Shown here piece after piece: positions 47,949 through 57,153 of a DNA stretch of 64,000 bases. The notes beneath the pieces are model-generated. The model was not told the DNA's origin. It searched no databases and was given only the letters and a program-made list of their open reading frames with translations. This DNA comes from Staphylococcus sp. NAM3COL9 (GTDB lineage Bacteria > Bacillota > Bacilli > Staphylococcales > Staphylococcaceae). The number at the start of each line of letters is the position of its first letter. The stretch's first letter is position 1. Position numbers and translations under genes: made by a program. The stretch is from the NCBI RefSeq assembly GCF_001431205.1, contig NZ_LGPC01000016.1, positions 555,692-619,691 of the forward strand, read 5' to 3'.

Positions 47949-49352
47949 CTATACTTTTTCAGTTTGTGCTTTTACATTGTTTGAAGCATTTGAAGCACCG
48001 ATTGCTTCGATTTCTTCTAGTGTATGTCCTCTAGATTCTGGAACGAATTTTTTCACAAATAGTACGCCGAGTATACAAATGATGCCGAATATCGCAAATA
48101 CGATTTGTTGGGGGAAATACACTGTCATAATTGGAAATAGTAATCCGACTAAGAAAGAACCAATCCAATTTAATGAAGATGCTGCACCTGATGCAAACCC
48201 TCTAATTGCTAATGGGAAGATTTCTCCAACTATGACCCATGTTAACGGTGCCCATGTAAACGAATAGAACGCTACATAGATACTTAAAAATATAACGATT
48301 AGTATCGGGTTCGCATTTGGTAAGAATAAATGAATGATTGCCGGTAATATGAAGGATAATCCCATCACAGTACCACCCAACATAAGTAATGTTCTTCTGT
48401 TAAATTTATCCGCAATCCAAATGAATAGTAATGATCCTAATACTAAAATCACACCTTGAATAATTGGCCACATCAATGCTGTACTTGCTGAGCTACCCGT
48501 AGCTTGTTCAACAATTAATGGAATATAATAGAATATTGCATTTGCCCCTTGGAATTGTTGGAACGCAGCTACACCTAATCCAGCGATGACTAAATATTTA
48601 TATTTACCACTAAATAATGTTGCTAATGATTGATTTACTTTATGCTTACTTTCTATTTGAATTGTCTTGTTTATTTCTTCAAATTCTTTATCTACGTTTT
48701 GATTATTTCTAAGGTTACTTAAAACTATTTTAGCTTCTTTAAATTTATTATTTTTAATTAAAAATCTAGGAGACTCTGGTAGTTTTAATACGCCCCAGAA
48801 TAAAATGATTGCTGGAACTGCTGCTGCACCTAGCATTAATCTCCAGCCCATTTCAACAGGTAAACCTCTTAAGAAATAGTCTACGATGTAAGATAACAAC
48901 ATACCTGATACAATCATTGTTTGGTTCATACCAGACAATTGGCCACGATACTTGGCTGGAGCCATTTCTGACATGTAAGCTGGTACTAATGCTGATGCAG
49001 CACCAACTGCTAATCCAAGAATCACCCTTGATATAATTAAGAAATAACTACCATCGTGTGGTGCGATACCTGACAAAATAGAACCAATTACGAAAATAAT
49101 TGCAGAAATTAAAATCATTTTTCTTCTACCTAACGTATCAGATAATTTACCTGCTAAAATACCACCAAATATGGCGCCTAGCATTACTGACGAAGTAATT
49201 AAGCCAATTATAAATCCACTATTAATATCCCAGTCTTCTCTTAAAAATGGTAACGCTCCCGTCATAACACCTATGTCATAACCAAAAAGTATCCCACCAA
49301 AAGCGCCGAAGAAATAGATAAAGCGATTCGAAACTTTACTGTTTATTTTCAT
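47949..49352 (-). CDS. Arabinose:proton symporter (MFS sugar porter)
   Basis: Twelve-helix transporter of 467 residues. GAFGGILFGYDIGVMTGALPF, GKLSDTLGRRKMILI, SEMAPAKYRGQLSGMNQ, LPESPRFLIK and FVPESRGHTLEEIEAIG are sugar-porter motifs. AAGGGTGA five bases before ATG at 49352 decides the start over GTG 49361. Last gene of araB-araD-araA, so an AraE-type L-arabinose importer is the best reading. Confidence 0.91.
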   Translation of the reverse strand: MKINSKVSNRFIYFFGAFGGILFGYDIGVMTGALPFLREDWDINSGFIIGLITSSVMLGAIFGGILAGKLSDTLGRRKMILISAIIFVIGSILSGIAPHDGSYFLIISRVILGLAVGAASALVPAYMSEMAPAKYRGQLSGMNQTMIVSGMLLSYIVDYFLRGLPVEMGWRLMLGAAAVPAIILFWGVLKLPESPRFLIKNNKFKEAKIVLSNLRNNQNVDKEFEEINKTIQIESKHKVNQSLATLFSGKYKYLVIAGLGVAAFQQFQGANAIFYYIPLIVEQATGSSASTALMWPIIQGVILVLGSLLFIWIADKFNRRTLLMLGGTVMGLSFILPAIIHLFLPNANPILIVIFLSIYVAFYSFTWAPLTWVIVGEIFPLAIRGFASGAASSLNWIGSFLVGLLFPIMTVYFPQQIVFAIFGIICILGVLFVKKFVPESRGHTLEEIEAIGASNASNNVKAQTEKV

Positions 49353-49423
49353 CCCATTCACCCTTTTTTAAAGCAAAATATGCCTTACATTACGTCATTT
49401 GACTAACGATAATCTACTGTAAT

Positions 49424-50845
49424 TTAATTTATTAATGTATATTCTGAATCAAACATGTTTAATAATATTTCTATTTGCGATGTATTCAATTTAAGTGACA
49501 GTACTGTGTGATGGCCGCCGCCTTCTTCAATCCAACGTTTCACGCCTTGTTCTAATGATGGTTTAACATCCCATAACGCTCTAGCTACTGGTAAGTTAGG
49601 TGCAGGTTCATCTAATTGTTTAGCAGTAATTTCATTCACAATAAACTTGAAGTGTGTGCCTAAATCCATCATTGTAACAACTACGCCGTCGCCTGCTTTT
49701 CCATCAAATACTAATCTTGCTGGATCTTCTTTATCACCTATACCTAAGGGATTTACAACGATTTTAGGTTTCGTGTCTGCTAGCGTTGGATCAACTTCCA
49801 ACATATGTGCGCCTAATATATGTGATTGATGGCTTCTTAAGTCATACGTATAATCTTCCATGAACCCTGTTGCTTCATTTTCTGCAGCAATTTTAAGTAA
49901 ACGGTCTAAAGCAGCAGTCTTCCAATCGCCTTCACCTGCAAAGCCATAACCGTGTTCGTTAAGTCTTTGTACTGCTAAACCTGGTAATTGTTTCATGCCA
50001 TGTAAATCTTCAAAGTTAGAAGTGAAAGCAGTGTATCCCCCGTCATCTAAAAAGCGTTTAATTGCAATTTCATATTTGATTTGTTCTCTAACAGAAGTAT
50101 TAAATGCAGCTTCACTGTAGTCTCTGTAATCAAAGTCATATAAATCTTCATATGATTTAAATAATTGATCTACTTCAGAATCTGTTACTTGATTTATATA
50201 TTCTACTAAATCACCTATACCAAAATAATCTACAGTCCAACCGTATTGAATTTGTGCTTCGATTTTATCCCCTTCAGTAACAGCTACATTTCTCATGTTG
50301 TCACCAAATCTTGCAACTTTTAAGTTAAAGCTTTCATTATAAGCATTGGCTACAACCATCCATTCGCTTAATTGTTTTTGTACACTTTCATCTTTCCAAT
50401 GTCCAAAAATGATTTCATTTTTCTTATTAAGACGACGGTTAATATAACCGTATTCTCTATCTCCATGCGCTGATTGATGTAAATTCATATAGTCCATATC
50501 AATGTTTTCCCAAGAAATATCATTGTTGTATTGAGTTGCTAAGTGTAACAATGGTTTTTGTAATAATTTAGTACCTCTAATCCACATTTTCGCTGGTGAA
50601 AATGTATGCATCCATGTAATCACACCTAAAATATCATCACGATAATTCGCTTCTTTCATAATATCTGTAATAACATCTTCAGAAATTGCTAATTTTGTTT
50701 GTAGTTCGATTTCAAACGGTAATTGTGCATGTGCGTTTAATTCGTCCGTAATATTTTGTGCATTTTGTTTAACTTGTGCAAGTGCATCATCACCATAGAG
50801 TTCTTGTGATCCAATCACAAACCAGAATTTTTTTGTTGTAGCCAT
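49424..50845 (-). CDS. araA: L-arabinose isomerase
   Basis: Converts L-arabinose to L-ribulose. The 473-residue protein begins FWFVIGSQELYGDDAL and contains ITWMHTFSPAKMWI, VAVTEGDKIEAQIQ, GLAVQRLNEHGYGFAGEGDWKTAAL with the catalytic Glu, and DLRSHQSHILGAHMLEVDP with metal His. Thirteen bases downstream of araD. Confidence 0.98.
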   Translation of the reverse strand: MATTKKFWFVIGSQELYGDDALAQVKQNAQNITDELNAHAQLPFEIELQTKLAISEDVITDIMKEANYRDDILGVITWMHTFSPAKMWIRGTKLLQKPLLHLATQYNNDISWENIDMDYMNLHQSAHGDREYGYINRRLNKKNEIIFGHWKDESVQKQLSEWMVVANAYNESFNLKVARFGDNMRNVAVTEGDKIEAQIQYGWTVDYFGIGDLVEYINQVTDSEVDQLFKSYEDLYDFDYRDYSEAAFNTSVREQIKYEIAIKRFLDDGGYTAFTSNFEDLHGMKQLPGLAVQRLNEHGYGFAGEGDWKTAALDRLLKIAAENEATGFMEDYTYDLRSHQSHILGAHMLEVDPTLADTKPKIVVNPLGIGDKEDPARLVFDGKAGDGVVVTMMDLGTHFKFIVNEITAKQLDEPAPNLPVARALWDVKPSLEQGVKRWIEEGGGHHTVLSLKLNTSQIEILLNMFDSEYTLIN

Positions 50846-50857
50846 TTTATTTCCTCC

Positions 50858-51553
50858 TTAGTTTTGTCCGTAATAGGCATTAGCGCCGTGTTTTCTTTCA
50901 AAGTGCTTATCAAGTACTGATTTAGGTAACGTTTCTGCGAATGGATTTAATTGTCTTGTGAAGATATTCATTTTACATACTTCTTCTAACACTACTGCGT
51001 TCATCACAGCTTTTTCACAATTATTTCCCCAAATAAATGGTGCGTGACCGTGCAATAATACTGCAGGTACTTCATGTGGATTGATATCTTTTTCTTTAAA
51101 TGTTTCAATAATGACATTGCCTGTTTCATACTCATAATCTTTATTAATTTCCTCAGTCGTTAAAAATCTAGCACACGGAATTTCGCCATAGAATGTATCT
51201 GCATGCGTTGTTCCCATAGCTGGCACGTTTAATCCTGATTGTGCCCACGTTGTTGCCCATGGTGAATGCGTATGTACGACACTACCAATATCACCAAATG
51301 CTTTATAAAGTACAGCATGCGTTGGCATATCTGAAGAAGGTTTTAAATCCCCTTCAACCACTTCACAATCTAAATTACAAACCACCATATCTTCTGGTTT
51401 CATGACATCATAATCTACGCCACTCGGCTTGATAACAAATAATTGTGATTCTGCATCAAAGGCACTCACATTACCCCATGTATATTTAATCAACCCTCGG
51501 TTAGGCAATTCTAAATTTGCTTTATAAACTTCAGCTTTTAACGCTTCTAACAT
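50858..51553 (-). CDS. araD: L-ribulose-5-phosphate 4-epimerase
   Basis: Class II aldolase-fold epimerase of 231 residues making D-xylulose 5-phosphate. LIKYTWGNVSAFD, PSGVDYDVMKPEDMVV, LKPSSDMPTHAVLYKAF and VVHTHSPWATTWAQ with the zinc HTH, and PAVLLHGHAPFIWG are typical. The start codon follows directly after the araB stop. Confidence 0.97.
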   Translation of the reverse strand: MLEALKAEVYKANLELPNRGLIKYTWGNVSAFDAESQLFVIKPSGVDYDVMKPEDMVVCNLDCEVVEGDLKPSSDMPTHAVLYKAFGDIGSVVHTHSPWATTWAQSGLNVPAMGTTHADTFYGEIPCARFLTTEEINKDYEYETGNVIIETFKEKDINPHEVPAVLLHGHAPFIWGNNCEKAVMNAVVLEEVCKMNIFTRQLNPFAETLPKSVLDKHFERKHGANAYYGQN

Positions 51554-51554
51554 G

Positions 51555-53153
51555 TTATTTGCCTCCTAAATATTTAGCTATCGATTGTTCTATAGGTAAA
51601 CCTTGTTTTACTTTTTCTAAATAGTTATTAAAGTTAATTATTTCTTGTTCCGTTGGTTCCACAGTTACTTCTTCAGTGTTTAAAAATACAACTTCATTTA
51701 AAAATGTATCTAGAGGCTGTTGAGATTCTTGTGCTGTATAGTAAGCTAAAACACTGATACCCCATGCGCCACCTTCACTTGCCGTATCCATTACCGTAAT
51801 CTTATTTTCAAGTGCTGATGATAATACTTGCTGTGCGACACCTTTCGTTTTGAAAATACCGCCATGCGCAATTAATTTATCTATGTTAATCGATTCATTA
51901 TTTTTTAATAAGTCCATTCCAATTTTCAAAGTACTGAATGCACTATATAAATGCATTTTCATAAAATTAGCTAAATTGAAATTGTAGTTTGGCTCACGTA
52001 CAAATAATGGATAACCTGTCTCTACGTCTGTGATATTTTCTCCTGAAACATAGTTGTATGAAAGTAAGCCACCAATGTTGTTATCACTTTCTAATGAACG
52101 CTCGAATATTTGTCCGTACAACTTATCTGATGAAAAATCAACACCCATGACGCTTAAGACTTCACCAAATAGGTTCATCCAATCATTAATATCAGAAGTA
52201 CAGTTATTGGTATGAATCATTGCTACTTCACTACCATTGGGCGTTGTTACTACATCAATTTCTGGGTACATACCTTTTAATGCATCAGATAATACAATCA
52301 TTGCAAATGCACTTGTACCAGCTGATATATTACCTGTATTCTGCGCTACTGTATTCGTTGCTACCATTCCAGTGCCAGCATCACCTTCTGGCGGACACAT
52401 CACGCTACCAGCTTCAAGATTGCCTGAAGGATCTAATAATGTTGCACCTTCGCTTGTAAGACGACCACCATTTTCTCCTGCCAATTTAATTTCAGGTAAT
52501 ATCGCTTCTACTGACTTTTCAAATCCTTTACCTTCAAATAAATCATTCGCGGTATTTAATAAATCCGATCTATAAGCTTTGTTGTTAACATCCATAGGGA
52601 ACATGCCTGAAGCCTCGCCAATACCGACTACTTTTTCACCAGTTAAGTACCAATGCACATATCCAGCTAACGTTGTTAAATATTCAATTTGATTTATATG
52701 GGCTTCTTTATCTAATATAGCTTGATATACATGCGCAATACTCCAACGCTCTGGAATATTAAATTGGAACGCTTCACTTAGTAATGTGGCTGCCTTTGCT
52801 GTATTACCATTTCGCCAAGTTCTAAATGGTACAAGTAAGTCTTCATTATGATCAAATGCTAGATAACCATGCATCATACCGCTGATACCAATCGACTTTA
52901 CTTGTTTTAATGTTAAGTTATGTTTTTCTTTCATTTCTGTTGTCATTGCACTATAACTTTTTTGTAAACCGACCCATATATCATTAATTGAGTATGTCCA
53001 ATATCCATCTACAAATTCGTTTTCCCATTCAAAATGTCCAGATGCAACTGTATTTAAATGCTGATCAATTGCTACGGTTTTAATTCTTGTAGAACCAAGT
53101 TCAATACCAATCGATATATCTTCACTGCTTAATGCTTTCTTCAAACCATCCAT
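51555..53153 (-). CDS. araB: L-ribulokinase
   Basis: FGGY kinase of 532 residues phosphorylating L-ribulose. ISIGIELGSTRIKTVAID is the phosphate 1 motif; ISGMMHGYLAFD, FRTWRNGNT, GNISAGTSAFAMIVL and KLIAHGGIFKTKGVAQQVLSSAL follow. The frame is open 66 bases further upstream, but ATG at 53153 is preceded by AGGAGTG and lies after the cre, so I choose it. First gene of araB-araD-araA-transporter. Confidence 0.95.
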   Translation of the reverse strand: MDGLKKALSSEDISIGIELGSTRIKTVAIDQHLNTVASGHFEWENEFVDGYWTYSINDIWVGLQKSYSAMTTEMKEKHNLTLKQVKSIGISGMMHGYLAFDHNEDLLVPFRTWRNGNTAKAATLLSEAFQFNIPERWSIAHVYQAILDKEAHINQIEYLTTLAGYVHWYLTGEKVVGIGEASGMFPMDVNNKAYRSDLLNTANDLFEGKGFEKSVEAILPEIKLAGENGGRLTSEGATLLDPSGNLEAGSVMCPPEGDAGTGMVATNTVAQNTGNISAGTSAFAMIVLSDALKGMYPEIDVVTTPNGSEVAMIHTNNCTSDINDWMNLFGEVLSVMGVDFSSDKLYGQIFERSLESDNNIGGLLSYNYVSGENITDVETGYPLFVREPNYNFNLANFMKMHLYSAFSTLKIGMDLLKNNESINIDKLIAHGGIFKTKGVAQQVLSSALENKITVMDTASEGGAWGISVLAYYTAQESQQPLDTFLNEVVFLNTEEVTVEPTEQEIINFNNYLEKVKQGLPIEQSIAKYLGGK

Positions 53154-53168
53154 TTCCAACACTCCTAT

Positions 53169-53182
53169 TGAAACCGTTTTCA
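53169..53182 (-). promoter_or_regulatory. cre site in the araB leader
   Basis: TGAAACCGTTTTCA, read on the minus strand as TGAAAACGGTTTCA, fits the CcpA consensus at every position, between promoter and araB start. Confidence 0.75.
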
Positions 53183-53200
53183 AATACACTTTATAATATT

Positions 53201-53243
53201 TGTCCGTACATGTCAACATTTATCATTTTATGTCCGTACATGT
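53201..53243 (-). promoter_or_regulatory. araB promoter with two AraR boxes
   Basis: TGTCCGTACATGT occurs at 53201-53213 and again at 53231-53243, exactly 30 bases apart, three helical turns. On the minus strand TTGACA (53216-53211) lies beside the first box, with TAAAGT after 17 bases as a weak -10. Cooperative AraR binding would block it. Confidence 0.78.
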
Positions 53244-53258
53244 TTTAAGCTATAAAAA

Positions 53259-53291
53259 GGCTCAAACCAATAGCATGCATTGATTTGAGCC
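53259..53291 (-). terminator. Terminator after araR
   Basis: GGCTCAAACCAAT (53259-53271) pairs with ATTGATTTGAGCC (53279-53291), one mismatch, with a T-run on the minus strand. Confidence 0.88.
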
Positions 53292-53296
53292 CGTCG

Positions 53297-54376
53297 TTAT
53301 ATTTTTTTTACTGAATTACGTTCGATAATATATGTATCGATAAGTTGTGACATTTGTTTTTTATCTGTATCTATCGCGTTAATCATCCATTCTGCTGCTT
53401 TTCCACCAAGTAATTCTTGGGGGTGTGACGTTGTAGTCAGATCCATCTCACTCAATTTACTTAGTACTGAGTTATCTTCACCAACCACAGATAAATCGCC
53501 TGGTATCTTCACATTTCTCTGCTTCAATCTTTGAATAATCTCGTAAGCAATTTCATCGTTATAACAAACCAAGCCAGTGATATTAATCTTTTTATCACAA
53601 ATATGCTGGACAATTTGTTCGATGACTTGCGGTTTACTTTCAGTATCAAATGTATAAATATGTTCGCCTTTAAAAAGAATATGATTACTTTCAAAAGCAT
53701 TAAAATAACCTTTCATTCTTAATTTACCTTGGTTATCGTCTATTTTTGTGATTAAAGCAATATTTTCATGTCCTTGATCTATTAAATATTTTGTTGCTAA
53801 ATAGCCAGATTTTACATCATCAATTGCTATATAAGGTAAATTCAACTCATCATACTTAGCATTAATCATTAAAATCGGAATATCCCGCTGTTTGAATAAT
53901 GAATAATAGGACAAGTTCGGGTTATAAACATTACTCTTAGTAGGTTCTATAATAAGCCCCGTCACACCTTGATTCAGCATCATCTCTAAACATTTATGCT
54001 CTTCTTCATGATTATTATTCGTACTTGCTAATATTAAAGAATAGCCATGTTTTTTTAATACATTCTCAATGCCCCGAATAATACTCGGGAAAATATAATC
54101 CGATAAATAAGTCACGATTACACCTATTTTTTTAGTTTCATTGTTTTGATTTGTATTTAAGTAATTGTAACTCACATATGAGCCAGAACCCTTTTTCTTT
54201 TTAATGTATCCTTCTTTAACTAATAAATCCATTGCTTGTCTGATTGTATAGCGACTTAAATTATATCTATTCTGAAATTGCTTTTCTGTAGGTAAGAGCA
54301 TTCCAACTTGATAGCTTTTGTTAATTATTTTTTCTTTAATTTCGTCCGCTACAATTTGATATTTTGGCTTATTCAT
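53297..54376 (-). CDS. araR: Arabinose repressor (GntR helix-turn-helix, LacI-like sensor)
   Basis: Regulator of 359 residues. The N-terminal 65 residues are a GntR winged helix (LLPTEKQFQNRYNLSRYTIRQAMDLLVKEGY); from about 80 on a LacI-type effector domain (IGVIVTYLSDYIFPSIIRGIE, YIAIDDVKSGYLATKYLIDQGH, GDLSVVGEDNSVL). This chimeric order is diagnostic of AraR. It is upstream of araB on the same strand, separated by a terminator. AGGAG precedes the ATG. Confidence 0.95.
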   Translation of the reverse strand: MNKPKYQIVADEIKEKIINKSYQVGMLLPTEKQFQNRYNLSRYTIRQAMDLLVKEGYIKKKKGSGSYVSYNYLNTNQNNETKKIGVIVTYLSDYIFPSIIRGIENVLKKHGYSLILASTNNNHEEEHKCLEMMLNQGVTGLIIEPTKSNVYNPNLSYYSLFKQRDIPILMINAKYDELNLPYIAIDDVKSGYLATKYLIDQGHENIALITKIDDNQGKLRMKGYFNAFESNHILFKGEHIYTFDTESKPQVIEQIVQHICDKKINITGLVCYNDEIAYEIIQRLKQRNVKIPGDLSVVGEDNSVLSKLSEMDLTTTSHPQELLGGKAAEWMINAIDTDKKQMSQLIDTYIIERNSVKKI

Positions 54377-54626
54377 AATTGAAAATCTCCTAGTCTCACC
54401 AATTTGTCTTAATACCGCATATTATAGCATACGTCATATTTATCCAATGAATCAAATTTTAAGAAAAATTTAATTTGAACGTTGCACATATCACATAATC
54501 CTAAGCATTTACGCACCGATTTAAATGTTATATTTTATACTGCCTTCCCTCTTAGAAGACTACTGTCACAACATTTAAATGTCATTCACTAAAATATTTC
54601 GACTTATGAATTAACTGTTGTTATAT

Positions 54627-54661
54627 TATAATTAAGAATGAGATATGCGCGAACATATCTC
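54627..54661 (+). promoter_or_regulatory. Possible antisense RNA promoter and hairpin
   Basis: TATAAT at 54627-54632 with TTATGA 17 bases upstream could start a rightward RNA that is antisense to the toxin mRNA 3' part. It would open with the perfect hairpin GAGATATG/CATATCTC (54640-54647, 54654-54661), followed by a CCGT/ACGG stem near 54673-54686. Confidence 0.35.
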
Positions 54662-54702
54662 CCTCACAGACCCGTTAAAAGACGGTGGCCGTTTAATTAA
54701 TT

Positions 54703-54762
54703 TCAAAATAATATGAGTCTAATGATCGTTAAAACAACCATTAACATTTCATAATCCGTCAT
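54703..54762 (-). CDS. Putative holin-like (TxpA-type) type I toxin, short form
   Basis: ATG at 54762 encodes MTDYEMLMVVLTIIRLILF, 19 residues, a Y-E-x-L-x-x-M start plus one hydrophobic helix, like the putative holin-like toxins of Firmicutes. Full members are 25-35 residues with a polar tail, so this copy is short, perhaps truncated. Its start overlaps (ATGA) the stop of a 12-codon leader frame, suggesting coupling. Assignment rests on pattern only. Confidence 0.42.
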   Translation of the reverse strand: MTDYEMLMVVLTIIRLILF

Positions 54763-54797
54763 CTTCTATCCACTCTTGGAGTAGAAACCAAAGGCAT
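54759..54797 (-). CDS. Possible 12-residue leader peptide of the toxin mRNA
   Basis: MPLVSTPRVDRR, ATG at 54797 directly after GGGGTG, with its TGA overlapping the toxin ATG. The segment also folds (TCTA and TAGA arms flanking CTCC/GTGG), which could hide the toxin ribosome site. Spacing of the Shine-Dalgarno to this ATG is too short for efficient starts, so coding is doubtful. Confidence 0.25.
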   Translation of the reverse strand: MPLVSTPRVDRR

Positions 54798-55036
54798 CAC
54801 CCCATTTTTTATGAGATTAGCCACCTTTATTCCAACCTATCTGTAAAAATATTTACTACATGAACTACGTCACCCTATGTTTTCTTCACTTTTTTTAAAA
54901 TTATCCCCTCTATATAAAGCGTTTTCATTTTATACATAAGAAATTGATACATTTTACTTTTTACATGGTACGCTATAATCAATAAAAATATTACTTATTA
55001 TATTAAATGGATAGATTGTATAAGGAGTGTACTTGG

Positions 55037-56032
55037 ATGAAAAAAGTTTCTATCAAAGATGTAGCTAAAGAAGCAGACGTGTCTTTGACTACGGTCTCAC
55101 AAATTTTAAATAAAAAAAGTAACCGCTTTTCAGAGGAAACAGTAAACAATGTCATTGCTGCTAAAGAGCGGTTAGGCTACTTCCCTAATAAAAATGCGCA
55201 ACAATTACGCGGTAGCAAAACAAAATTAATCGGTGTGCTATTACCAAATTTAACTAATCCATTCTTTTCTACGATGATGCAAACTATGGACGATTATAAA
55301 CCAGATGATGTCGATTTATTCTTCTTAACAACAAAAGAAGATAAAATAGAAGAAGGTATTATGCATCTTGTCGAACGAGGCATGGATGGTCTGATTATTG
55401 CACAAATGATTAAAAACCCGTCCCGTTTAAATCAATATTTACTAAATCATAATATACCCTACATCGTACTAGATCAAAGTGATGACCATGGATTTACTGA
55501 TATCGTAAAAACAAATGAATACAATGGTGGTGAACTTGCAGCCGCACATCTAATTGATTATGGTCATACTCACATTTCAATCATTCAACCCTATGATCTT
55601 ACTAGTAATATGAAAGCAAGAACAGAAGGTTTCATTAAACATTGTAAAACGCATAAGATACCATCGCCTATAATTATCAAAACCCCTTTAAGTAAAGAAG
55701 GTGGATTTGCAGCTATCGATGACATAATAAAATCCAAATCTAGTGCCGTTTTTGCAACGAATGATGAGATGGCTATTGGTATTATGCGTGGTCTAGCTGA
55801 TAAAGGATTTCACGTGCCAAATGATATTTCAGTAATTGGGTTTGATGACATAGACATTGCAAAGTATCTTGTCCCTTCCCTTACAACAGTTGCGCAACCG
55901 ATTAAAGAAATAGGTGAGGCTGCATTAGCTTTAATTACTCATAAGCTGAAACAAAATGATGCAACTTTACATAACGTTGCTTTACATAATGATTTAATTA
56001 TTAGAGAAACAACGCAACATTTAAAAAAATAA
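55037..56032 (+). CDS. rbsR: Ribose operon repressor (LacI family)
   Basis: Repressor of 331 residues. SIKDVAKEADVSLTTVSQILNKKSNRFSEETV is the LacI helix-turn-helix; PNKNAQQLRGSKTKLIGVLLPN is hinge plus sensor start; VIGFDDIDIAKYLVPSLTTV is the late conserved stretch. AAGGAG before ATG 55037 decides against the earlier ATG at 55007. Upstream of rbsUDK on the same strand, with a palindrome before rbsU as target. Confidence 0.92.
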   Translation: MKKVSIKDVAKEADVSLTTVSQILNKKSNRFSEETVNNVIAAKERLGYFPNKNAQQLRGSKTKLIGVLLPNLTNPFFSTMMQTMDDYKPDDVDLFFLTTKEDKIEEGIMHLVERGMDGLIIAQMIKNPSRLNQYLLNHNIPYIVLDQSDDHGFTDIVKTNEYNGGELAAAHLIDYGHTHISIIQPYDLTSNMKARTEGFIKHCKTHKIPSPIIIKTPLSKEGGFAAIDDIIKSKSSAVFATNDEMAIGIMRGLADKGFHVPNDISVIGFDDIDIAKYLVPSLTTVAQPIKEIGEAALALITHKLKQNDATLHNVALHNDLIIRETTQHLKK

Positions 56033-56041
56033 AATACACAT

Positions 56042-56130
56042 AATATAAGACCAAATGAAACGTCATTGATTGCTTAACTCGATTTAGCAGTAATCAATTT
56101 TCAGTTTATCTTCTAGGTCTTATATTTTTT
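56042..56130 (+). terminator. Long terminator hairpin after rbsR
   Basis: AATATAAGACC (56042-56052) pairs with GGTCTTATATT (56116-56126) and a T-run follows. An inner ATTGATTGC-type stem extends it. Confidence 0.78.
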
Positions 56131-56138
56131 TGCGAAAA

Positions 56139-56175
56139 TGAAAGCGTGTACAAAAATAAGGAATGATGTTATTAT
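56139..56175 (+). promoter_or_regulatory. rbsU promoter with embedded cre
   Basis: TGAAAGCGTGTACA (56139-56152) is a cre with one mismatch; its last six bases TGTACA act as -35, then 17 bases and TATTAT (56170-56175). Same design as the xylA promoter. Confidence 0.72.
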
Positions 56176-56181
56176 GACTTA

Positions 56182-56208
56182 GTAAAACGTTTTACTAAAT
56201 CGTTTTAC
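56182..56208 (+). promoter_or_regulatory. RbsR operator
   Basis: GTAAAACGTTTTAC (56182-56195) is a perfect palindrome with central CG typical of LacI-family sites; an additional half-site CGTTTTAC follows at 56201-56208. It covers the rbsU transcription start. Confidence 0.78.
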
Positions 56209-56248
56209 CTAAAAATAATCACTACATAAATATATATAGAGGTGTCTT

Positions 56249-57130
56249 ATGGATATTATAGCAATTTTAATTGGTCTTGGACCATTACTGGGTTGGGGGC
56301 TATTCCCTACCATCGCATCTAAATTCGGTGGACGACCAGTTAACCAAATATTTGGTGCAACAGTAGGAACGTTGATTTTCGCATTTTGTTTCGCATTAAT
56401 TCAAGGTGTGAATTTTCCAACAGGAATGAATCTTATATTTTCATTGATTTCAGGAGTGGGTTGGGGTTTTGGACAAATCATTACATTTAAAGCATTTGGT
56501 CTAGTCGGTTCTTCTAGAGCTATGCCAATCACAACTGCATTTCAACTGTTAGGTGCATCATTATGGGGTGTCTTTGCATTAGGAGATTGGCCAGGATTAA
56601 CAAATAAAATTATCGGCTTCACTGCTCTAATTGTTGTGCTTATTGGTGCATATATGACAGTTTGGAGTGAAAAATCTGGAAAACAATATAGTAAGAAATT
56701 AAGAAATGCAGTTATTTTACTACTTATAGGTGAAATAGGTTATTGGGCCTACTCTGCAGCACCTCAAGCAACGAATATCAGTGGTATGGAAGCATTCTTA
56801 CCACAAGCAATGGGTATGGTGCTTGCTGCAGTCATTTATGCATTTATGAATATGAAACAGGGCAATGCTTTCTTAGAAAAAGTCAGCTGGAAACAAATTA
56901 TTTCAGGATTTTTCTTTGCATTAGGTGCATTAACATACTTAATTTCTGCACAGTCAGATATGAATGGTTTAGCGACCGGATTTATACTATCACAAACATC
57001 GGTAGTATTAGCTACATTAACTGGTATTTATTTCTTGAAGCAGAGAAAAACACCAAAAGAACTTATTATTACGATTATTGGACTTATAATCATATTAATA
57101 GCAGCAGCAGTTACAGTATTTATTAAATAA
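56249..57130 (+). CDS. rbsU: Ribose uptake protein (GRP transporter family)
   Basis: Ten-helix transporter of 293 residues in the glucose/ribose porter family (DMT superfamily). [61 protein letters not shown] and [21 protein letters not shown] are characteristic of RbsU. First gene of rbsU-rbsD-rbsK; staphylococci use this single carrier in place of an ABC ribose system. Confidence 0.94.
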   Translation: MDIIAILIGLGPLLGWGLFPTIASKFGGRPVNQIFGATVGTLIFAFCFALIQGVNFPTGMNLIFSLISGVGWGFGQIITFKAFGLVGSSRAMPITTAFQLLGASLWGVFALGDWPGLTNKIIGFTALIVVLIGAYMTVWSEKSGKQYSKKLRNAVILLLIGEIGYWAYSAAPQATNISGMEAFLPQAMGMVLAAVIYAFMNMKQGNAFLEKVSWKQIISGFFFALGALTYLISAQSDMNGLATGFILSQTSVVLATLTGIYFLKQRKTPKELIITIIGLIIILIAAAVTVFIK

Positions 57131-57153
57131 AGTATAGGATGGGAGATTTAATT

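Larger units (their letters stand above)
54377..55036. other. Gap between araR and rbsR
   Basis: About 660 bases. It contains a probable type I toxin locus (54600-54800, described separately) and a cre-like site (ATAAAGCGTTTTCA, 54914-54927) about 110 bases before rbsR. Otherwise A+T-rich with no convincing gene. Confidence 0.6.
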
